Positions 57,125 to 64,000 of a stretch of DNA of 64,000 bases are shown in pieces. The stretch is from Flabesymbios commensalis (taxonomy: Eukaryota > Annelida > Polychaeta > Terebellida > Flabelligeridae). The notes beneath the pieces are model-generated. The model was not told where the DNA came from. It saw only the letters and a program-made list of their open reading frames with translations, and did no database searches. Position 1 is the stretch's first letter. Each line of letters starts with the position of its first letter. The stretch spans positions 1,216,107 to 1,280,106 of the forward strand of contig OZ024916.1 of NCBI GenBank assembly GCA_964017125.1, written 5' to 3'. The translations under genes were made by a program, and so were the position numbers.

Positions 57125-57320
57125 ATGACGACCATGACCACCTCCATCAGCCTGAGAGACCTGGTGACTGTGATTGCTGTGGGGTTCTCCACAGGTTCTA
57201 TACACCTCCTCATGTCTCTAAACACCGTGCTGGTCATCAAAATAATGCAAGAATTGGACATGAATAATGCTGACGTCAGCTGGATTGTGTCACTGTTCAA
57301 CGGATTCCAAAACCTCTCTG
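57125..57320 (+). CDS. Putative first coding exon of an MFS / monocarboxylate-transporter-like protein (partial)
   Basis: It encodes about 65 residues: MTTMTTSISLRD, then a hydrophobic segment (about residues 13-36, a likely first membrane helix), a polar loop with KIMQELDMNNADV, and SWIVSLFNGF opening a second helix. In SLC16-type carriers, which move monocarboxylates with protons across the plasma membrane, a (T/S)-SWI motif begins the second helix after just such a short helix-loop, and the first helix lacks charge as here. The usual N-terminal DGGWGW-like motif is absent, so a divergent member or another MFS family is possible. Codons are C/G-rich at third positions, unlike the AT-rich surroundings. 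The frame ends at CTCTCTG-GTAATT, a good splice donor, leaving phase 1. TTTGTTTAG-G at 57100-57107 could be an acceptor if this is not the first exon. I found no second exon before 64000; the 16-bp array follows in what would be the intron. Confidence 0.45.
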
Positions 57321-57501
57321 GTAATTTGAACAAAATAAATTAATTGACAGTTTGCCGGTAATTGACAGGTTTTGTTATCGCTTTTTCTTTGGTTTTGCTT
57401 ATTTTTGGTTTTTCCATCACACCACTAGGTCTAGTGTACTTCTGAATTAGAATTATTTTGTTTTACATTTTCCATCACATCTCCGATCGGTTCAGGTCCT
57501 A

Positions 57502-58692
57502 TAGTCCGACGGCCCATTAGTCCGACGGCCCATTAGTCCGACGGCCCATTGGTCCGACGGACGACCCATTGGTCCTACAGTCCATAGGTCCGACGACCCA
57601 TTGGTCCGACGGCCCATTGGTCCGACGACCTATTGGTCCGACGACCCATTTGTCCGACGGCCCATTAGTCCGACGGCCCATTAGTCCGACGGCCCATTGG
57701 TCCGACGGCCCATTGGTCCGACGGACGACCCATTGGTCCTACAGTCCATAGGTCCGACGACCCATTGGTCCGACGGCCCATTGGTCCGACGACCTATTGG
57801 TCCGACGACCCATTTGTCCGACGGCCCATTGGTCCGACGACCCATTGGTCCGACGGCCCATTAGTCCGACGGCCCATTGGTCCGACGGACGACCCATTGG
57901 TCCTACAGCCCATTGGTCCGACGACCCATTAGTCCGACGGCCCATTGGTCCGACGACCCATTGGTCCGACGGCCCATTAGTCCGACTGCCCATTGGTCCG
58001 ACAGACGACCATTGGACCTACAGCCCGTTGGTCCGACGACCCATTGGTTCGACGGCCCATTGGTCCGACGACCCATTGGTCCGACGGCCCATTGGTCCGA
58101 CGACCTATTGGTCCGACGACCCATTAGTCCGACGGCCCATTGGTCCGACGGCCCATTGGTCCGACGGACGACCCATTGGTCCTACAGCCCATTGGTCCGA
58201 CGACCCATTGGTCCGACGGCCCATTGGTCCGACGACCCATTGGTCCGACGGCCCATTAGTCCGACGGCCCATTTGTCCGACGGACGACCCATTGGTCCTA
58301 CAGCCCATTGGTCCCACGGCCCATTGGTCCGACGACCCATTGGTCCGACGGCCCATTGGTCCGACGACCTATTGGTCCGACGACCCATTAGTCCGACGGC
58401 CCATTGGTCCGACGGCCCATTGGTCCGACGACCCATTGGTCCGACGGCCCATTGGTCCGATGACCTATTGGTCCGACGACCCATTAGTCCGACGGCCCAT
58501 TGGTCCGACGGCCCATTGGTCCGACGGACGACTCATTGGTCCTACAACCCATTGGTCTGACGACCCATTGGTCAGACGGCCCATTAGTCCGACGATCCAT
58601 TGGTCGGACGACCTATTGGTCCGACGACCCATTGGTCCGACGGCCCATTAGTCCGACGGCCCATTGGTCCGACGGCCCATTGGTCGGACGGA
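57502..58692. repeat. 16-bp minisatellite (GGTCCGACGGCCCATT) with higher-order structure
   Basis: About 74 units of GGTCCGACG(G/A)CC(C/T)ATT. A 20-bp variant unit with an extra ACGG (GACGGACGACCCATTGGTCC) recurs at 57556, 57720, 57884, about 58000, 58163, 58279 and 58523. The gaps are 164, 164, 116, 163, 116 and 244, that is multiples of 16 plus 4 (within one base). Sixteen is not a multiple of three, so every frame cycles each 48 bp and open frames up to 284 codons appear on both strands. They are by-products. Confidence 0.97.
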
Positions 58693-59231
58693 TCATTTTT
58701 AAATACCGACCTTGCACACGCAAGACACCTAGTTTAAAGAAATGAATTCAATTGAGTTTTGAGATTATTTGAACTGTTTACAGGGCCTACACATGTAGTT
58801 TTTAAACAAGGTAATTTTCAATCGCAGTGAAGTAGACATTGCAATAACAGTTTCATAGCTGCTGATAAGTAAAATAATGATGTAATTCTAAGCATGAAAT
58901 AATGTATAACAATAAGTATCTCATACCTATAATTACCAGAGTTTTTTAAATAAAACAATATGTTACTAAATTACGGTTCAATGGTTATCATTTGTAATGG
59001 TCTCTTGATATGTTTATCATTTGTAATGGTCTCAGGATATAAATTTAGATAATAATAATAAATATATTTATTTTTTTGCGTGGCTAAACCGGCAAACTGT
59101 GGTACAAGTATAATTATATATTATTCAGTTTTTATTATATTTATGTGGATGTTTTCTCTTTCTTCTTTCAATCTCATAACATGTAAATGGGGAAGTTTTG
59201 AAGTAGCCTAGAGTGAGACATTAATTGTTTT
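58693..59231. other. Unassigned AT-rich spacer
   Basis: TTATCATTTGTAATGGTCTC is directly repeated at 58986 and 59015. Nothing else seen. Confidence 0.5.
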
Positions 59232-59442
59232 TTTTTGTAAAAATAAAGACATTTTCTGAAAATAAAGAAAATTTGATTTTTTCATGAATAAAAATCAATG
59301 ATATGTTATTAAACTTCGGATTATTGCTTAATTTTTTTGGTGAAAATAAAGACATTTTCTGAAAATAAAGAAAATTTGATTTTTTCATGAATAAAAATCT
59401 ATGATATGTTAATAAACTTCGGATTATTGCTTAAGCCCTATG
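59232..59442. repeat. Tandem duplication, two ~104-bp units
   Basis: AAAATAAAGACATTTTCTGA, AAATAAAGAAAATTTGATTT, TTTCATGAATAAAAATC and TAAACTTCGGATTATTGCTT occur twice with only a few differences, suggesting a recent duplication. Confidence 0.9.
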
Positions 59443-59513
59443 AATACTTTATTCCACGTGTCAGTCACCTGTGCTATAATATGATGATTTAAAGGAACAA
59501 CAAAAATAATTAA

Positions 59514-59887
59514 AGCGACACAATCAGCCTAAAATCACCCAAATGCCAAAATTTTATTTTGGTTCCTTGATATGTCCATAATATATGAACTCGTCCATAG
59601 ACTAGAATTGCGAAAGTCTTTTAAATTTTGGGTTGCTGTGGCAACAGAACAAGTATACTAAAAACCCCGTTTATCAGTTTTTCTTCTTTTAGACATGTTT
59701 AGACATTGCATGTCTGCTATTAAAAATCGTCCTTATTTCTCTTTTAAATGCGCAACACAAAGTTAATGTTGACATTATTATGGACATATCTAGACGGGGT
59801 ACCTGTCTGGCACTTCGTTTCCACTGTTGACTAGGACATATCAAGAAGCCAAGCAAAAAATGACGATTTGGACCTGATTGTGTCGCT
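59514..59887. mobile_element. TTAA-flanked non-autonomous element 2 (374 bp)
   Basis: The left terminus TTAA-AGCGACACAATCAG is inverted at the right as CTGATTGTGTCGCT-TTAG (one change from TTAA). Further inward CCTTGATATGTCC and GGACATATCAAG also pair. No coding frame. Like element 1, the terminal repeat begins with AG after TTAA, but the rest is unrelated. Confidence 0.75.
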
Positions 59888-60344
59888 TTAGAATATAATA
59901 TTATATATTTAATTATGAATTTCGCCTTTTTTATCGCGAAAACTGAATAAACGGGAATAAGGGTAATTGCACCATATGCAGTAGTTTTTTTATTAAATTA
60001 ATATAATTATTTCTTATTTTTTTCCTAATATTAAAGGGCTATATAGCTGGGGTTTTTTATATTGAATATTAATACAATATTTTTAAGGTAGAAAAATATT
60101 GATACCACGAGTAGGTCTAGTTTTTGATAATGTAAACTTTTTTTTAAAATATTGCAATTATGGCATTTTGCCTTGACACGGCACTATGGTAATAATAGGC
60201 CTGCATGTATAATAGTAGTAGCGAGTACACATTTTTATTTATTCTTTCTTTCTGTATTGCGATTCTGAGTAAGAGATGAAGGAAAAAGAAACGAAAGTCT
60301 AAATTGCGAAATAGGGACTACAGGCCTCTACCAAGATTCACAAT

Positions 60345-60810
60345 AATCATAGTGGGGGCCTAAATGAATTTCGCTGATTTCTCAGTCAATCATCAACCAA
60401 TTTTCATGAAATTTTACAAGCACTATGTTCTAGTGATGACAAGAGGCATACCTTAAAAATGTCATTAAAATAATGTAAATTCAGTATAAAAGTTACTATC
60501 TTTAACATGATTGTAGTAAATGTCGCCCTCCATTAATCCATTAATTTTGTTTCATAATCTTCAGTGTACTCGGCGCATTACTAGAAAATAAAGTGTGTAA
60601 AATTTCATAAAAATTAGTTCAGAAAGGGGTTAAGACAATATATTTAATCGTATTCCTAAATGAACATTTATGTTATTTATCAAATTTTGTTTAATTCTGG
60701 ATCTGGATCGCAGGGCCTAATCCGGATCATTACCAAAATTTAATCGATTATGCCTTGGCTCGAAAACATCTCTACGAAAAGTTTAATGCAGACAGACGGA
60801 TAAAAAATAT
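60345..60810 (+). mobile_element. Degenerate RTE-type LINE/SINE copy
   Basis: GATTTCTCAGTCAATCATCA, ATTTTCATGAAATTTTACAA and, later, CGGATCATTACCAAAATTTA, ATCGATTATGCCTTGG and GCAGACAGACGGATAAAAAA recall, in order, the tail at 55755-55945 with heavy divergence. Confidence 0.5.
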
Positions 60811-62620
60811 CTCCATTGTCAGAGATGAGACATTCCGAAAATGAATAGAATATTGTCCGGATTACATAGTTTTCCGCTGCGCAACACTGAACAAAATGTT
60901 CCCTGGTGAATGACATGAGATTGAATATGAGTGCTCATGCATTATATTTCAACCCAAGTACATTATACAGTTTTACCATTAAGTTCACCAAAGTTTATTC
61001 ACAATTATTCAAGCAATAAGTTTCACACCAAGCGAGGCCTAAATTTATATTATTGAGATCAATTTTAACTGATTTCGCGTGATTATTACAATTCATTGGA
61101 ATCGCCTCACATTAAAAATGCAAAACCGTTTTTTATGCTACAAAATTGGTAGCGCCCATACCTAAAATTAGGCTTCAATAAATTGCAGTACAGACTATAT
61201 TATATACTATTTTTAAACAAACATTCTGCCCACACCTTCCAAAAATCTGGTATCCAGCTTTGTAGACAGAAAAAAATGTAAGAAGGTGAAATAAATGGGG
61301 TATATTTTTCTTGATGAAGAGTGTGTATGGCGTGATGGGCCTACGCTGGCCTATTGGCTCTGCGTTCATCCCAAATGTGTTTAAAATGGCATGTCGTATT
61401 AACACATGCCAACTATTTTTGACGCGCCGTGCGCGGACAGGTTGTGCAATGCCGTGAAAATCAGATGAAAAATGTCTATAATATGTTGAAGCTAGAAGTG
61501 TAGACTGTAGAAAATGTTCATGCTATGTCGCATGGTGCGAGAAACGGGGGTTGCAGATTAGTTGAAAAAATATGCGTCGTTGAAGTTTCACCTAAGTGCT
61601 GTTCACAAATTCACAAAGGGTATGTATTGATTAAAGTGAAAACTGAAGGTCTAGATGAGACATAAAACGTTTTCACTGAGTCACACACATGCAAAATGGT
61701 ACCGTGAAAACCGTAGGTCGCAGTGGTACATAAAAACAATATGCCAGATACAACTGTGATAAGCTATGCTAAGCTATGATAATAGTATTTTGTAAGTCGA
61801 CCTGGGTGAAAAAAAAAAAAAATTCACACAAGTCGAAAAACACATTCAAATATTTGCAATGTTTCGCAATAGCGCAACTGTCAAATCGAATATTTCTGTA
61901 TTTATAAAAAAATTAAACTTCAGAAATAACTATCGTGAGAAAATTTCGTTCTCAAACTGATAGACTAAATGTGACTGTGAAGAAAAACAGTGACATTTAT
62001 GATTTAAGAATAATATCTAAAACGTGACTGACAGTAGTCTATGCTGATAAATGATAAAGTATATCATTTCGCTGAAAAATGATATCTGTGATGAACATTC
62101 CACGTTTTTTTTTTATAATGGTACGTTCATCACCGAATCATTCTCATAAACGTCCAAATCAATCGCTCGCATCGATTCATTGGTTGACGTATAAATCGAC
62201 TGTGTTCGGTGCGGTTTTTTTTATGTCGTCTGTGGTGGGTGTGTGTGTAATGTATTGTCGGTGCTCACAGCCTGTGCAGCAGGCAGTATGTGGCTTATAG
62301 TCTGTGACGGTAAGCTTTGAGCGGTACGTACATAGTATACAGTCAGCATCCTCGTCTCGCCTCACATTAGCATATTCATCAGCTACTGCGTGCCCAAATA
62401 AGGCGCTGAATAGCCTAGCACGATTACAAACACCGAAAGGCGTTTCAAAGTGAACAAAAAGTCTCGCACAATTAGTGGCAGAATTTCGTTTTCGAAACGA
62501 CTTATTTACACATTTTCTCCCTCAATCGTGTTGAAAAAGAAAATTTATAAACAATTTGAAAAAAATTTTTTTTCACAATCTGTCCGTGTAAAATTTGGAA
62601 CACGTGACAAATAATCTCCA
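60811..62620. other. Unassigned stretch
   Basis: A 22-bp word around 61327-61348 is shared with 63498-63518 (see the LTR entry). Short frames at 62079-62300 and 62177-62365 show no domain. No gene recognised. Confidence 0.4.
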
Positions 62621-62627
62621 CCAAATC

Positions 62628-63216
62628 AAAATGGCGGCTTACTTTATGCTAATGTGATGCGGCGACACAGGTTCACTGTCCCGATGCATGCCGGTTAGGG
62701 GGGAACACGTGGGTGCCCACGGCGGGCTTAGAGCTAAGTTGGGGAAACCAGCGGCCAAGATGGCGCACACCTACCAAATACAAATACAATATTCAGCATT
62801 CTCTGAAATAACATATGATAATAGTACAAAATATTGACCTACGGTCCTGGGAATATTTTTAAACAGACCAAATAAGACCGTTTATTGACATTCATTTAGG
62901 GAAACAATTTATTTTGGCCCTAAACCTATTAAAGGTTACCCGAGTCGAAGCGATATTAAAAATTTCTGTCGATTTGTAGAAAAAATCGGGAAAAAATGAC
63001 TAGATTTCGTCTATGGACTTTAAAATCGAGTTACCCAATTATGGTAATCAACGATAAAAAATTGAGTTACAGAAAATACCCACTTCCTACTCGCCTACAG
63101 TGGCATTAGTAGGATGAAGGCATTAAACAAACTCTTACGATAAAAAAATGACAGACTATGTCTATGAGAATAATTTTCTGGATTCTTCTAGAGAAACCGG
63201 CAAGGCCGCCATCTTG
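62628..63216. promoter_or_regulatory. Cluster of three YY1-like sites in CpG-containing sequence
   Basis: CAAAATGGCGGC (62628-62639), AAGATGGCGC (62757-62766) and, on the - strand, CAAGATGGCGGC (63216-63205). AANATGGCGGC is the YY1 consensus. ACACGTG words lie nearby (62600, 62706 and 63229). In animals such sites often mark start regions of broadly expressed genes, but no adjacent exon is visible here. Confidence 0.35.
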
Positions 63217-63477
63217 AAAAGGCGCCAAACACGTGGGATTTCGACCAAAAGTTTAGAAATTTACGCCGTTTTCGACGTAAAGAAACGTGCTTCTCGTCTG
63301 ATAACTCTTTCTGACTAATTTAAACTGGCATATATATATTTTGACCTACAGCTTTCACGTACCTTGTGAAAAAAATGCTATTGATTTTTTTCAAAAAATC
63401 CCCTAAAATTAATAAAACTATCCTTGAAAACAGCGGTTTTCAACTGGCGTCTAGGTGAAAACACTGTTGCGTAAACG

Positions 63478-63496
63478 ATCCCGTCGGGGTCACCAG
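63478..63496 (-). other. tRNA-Trp-type primer-binding site (relic)
   Basis: On the - strand TGGTGACCCCGACGGGATC matches the complement of the 3' end of tRNA-Trp (TGGTGACCCCGACGTG) at 15 of 16 positions. It lies 3 nt inside the end of the LTR-like segment, as expected for an LTR retroelement. Confidence 0.55.
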
Positions 63497-63498
63497 TA

Positions 63499-63924
63499 TG
63501 GCGTGATGGGCCTACGCCGGGAGTTCCGTTATGGGGTCACAACGGCCGACGAGGGACTCCGCCCAATCTCACCATCAAAACTCAAACATCCTCCTCATCC
63601 GTCTGATCGACGGTTTCAAACAAACCAGGAAACTCTCTTCTCTCTTGTCATGTTTATTTGATTAACATGTCCCATTAACCATCCGCGCACGGCACGTCTC
63701 TATGGACTTAGCGAGAGCGAGCTACGGCACGTCCGTAGTCGCTGAAGATTACGCTTGAAGTGCGGGAATAATACCAAGGCCGCACACACTGCTCTGTGTG
63801 CGCACGTCACCACGGTATGAAAACGAGGCGGTCATCCCCGTCCGCCCGCGTCCAGGAATCTGGGGATAAACGCCACATTAATTGAGCGATGTCAGGATCC
63901 TACATTACCCCCGGCTGAGTGACA
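63499..63924 (-). mobile_element. LTR-like segment of an old LTR retroelement (Gypsy-like?)
   Basis: On the - strand a segment of about 426 bp begins TGTCACTCAGCCGGGGGTAA and ends GCCCATCACGCCA, the TG...CA form of an LTR, with AATAAA inside, directly before a tRNA-Trp-type primer-binding site. It is richer in CpG than its surroundings. A word from its end recurs near 61328-61348, which might be the remnant of the other LTR. No gag or pol-like sequence was recognised between them. I treat it as a fossil; the age cannot be judged without the second LTR. Family is a guess. Confidence 0.45.
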
Positions 63925-64000
63925 ACGTAGGACCAAACTGACGTGTAGGAGACTGCTTCGTGCAAGTAGCGGGGTTGTAAAATATGTAACCTCTTATACT
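63925..64000. other. Window edge, unassigned
   Basis: Short flank outside the putative LTR. Nothing recognised. Confidence 0.4.

Noticed and set aside
57569-58745. Frames up to 284 codons in the 16-bp array, on both strands
   Set aside because: All frames cycle every 48 bp and none meets a stop; a property of the repeat unit.
62079-62365. Overlapping frames on both strands near 62.2 kb with a hydrophobic stretch
   Set aside because: Considered as a later exon of the transporter-like gene, but no family motif and no phase-1 acceptor are evident.
63455-63661. 68-codon + strand frame, arginine-rich at the start
   Set aside because: It runs antisense through the primer-site and LTR-like segment; no domain.

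Overview
This window is eukaryotic, AT-rich, almost gene-free DNA from what looks like a large, repeat-dense invertebrate genome. The 8-mer TAGGCCTA is very frequent. RTE-type LINE 3' tails, tRNA-derived SINEs, a LINE reverse-transcriptase C-terminus and many short palindromic or inverted-repeat elements are also present. From general familiarity this suits an ambulacrarian (echinoderm or hemichordate), but no host gene here fixes the lineage. Nothing bacterial or organellar was recognised.

Layout. 1-16.2 kb: stacked tandem arrays with about 150-161 bp units, many carrying a GCCGCCAT(C/T)TTG word, mixed with short inverted-repeat elements. 16.2-20.1 kb: mostly unassigned, with one CTCF-like site and a GC-rich island. 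20.1-30.8 kb: a satellite block. It starts with two 10-bp arrays (TTGCGACCAT) separated by a duplicated spacer, followed by about 8.8 kb of a 102-bp satellite with a 3-kb higher-order duplication. 31-51 kb: a mosaic of small non-autonomous DNA elements and foldbacks. It includes two inverted copies of a TTAA-flanked element, a 2.36-kb inverted-repeat element carrying eleven copies of one 13-bp word, and a hairpin family whose two arms change together. It also holds a LINE fragment and a tRNA-SINE. 51-57 kb: a second tRNA-SINE, an RTE tail, a compound trinucleotide microsatellite and more hairpins. 57.1-57.3 kb: the only plausible host coding exon, the N-terminal exon of an MFS/monocarboxylate-transporter-like protein on the + strand, followed by a 1.2-kb 16-bp array that would lie in its first intron. 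58.7-64 kb: another TTAA element, degenerate RTE-type repeats, a cluster of YY1-like sites and, at the right edge, an LTR-like relic with a tRNA-Trp-type primer-binding site on the - strand.

There is no operon or pathway here; the window is mainly repeat biology. The most distinctive recurring theme is a set of small elements, each with its own private 12-17 bp word repeated in both orientations. A second theme is hairpins whose stems are kept although their sequence changes. The long open frames in the satellites follow from unit length and a stop-free consensus, and I do not treat them as genes.
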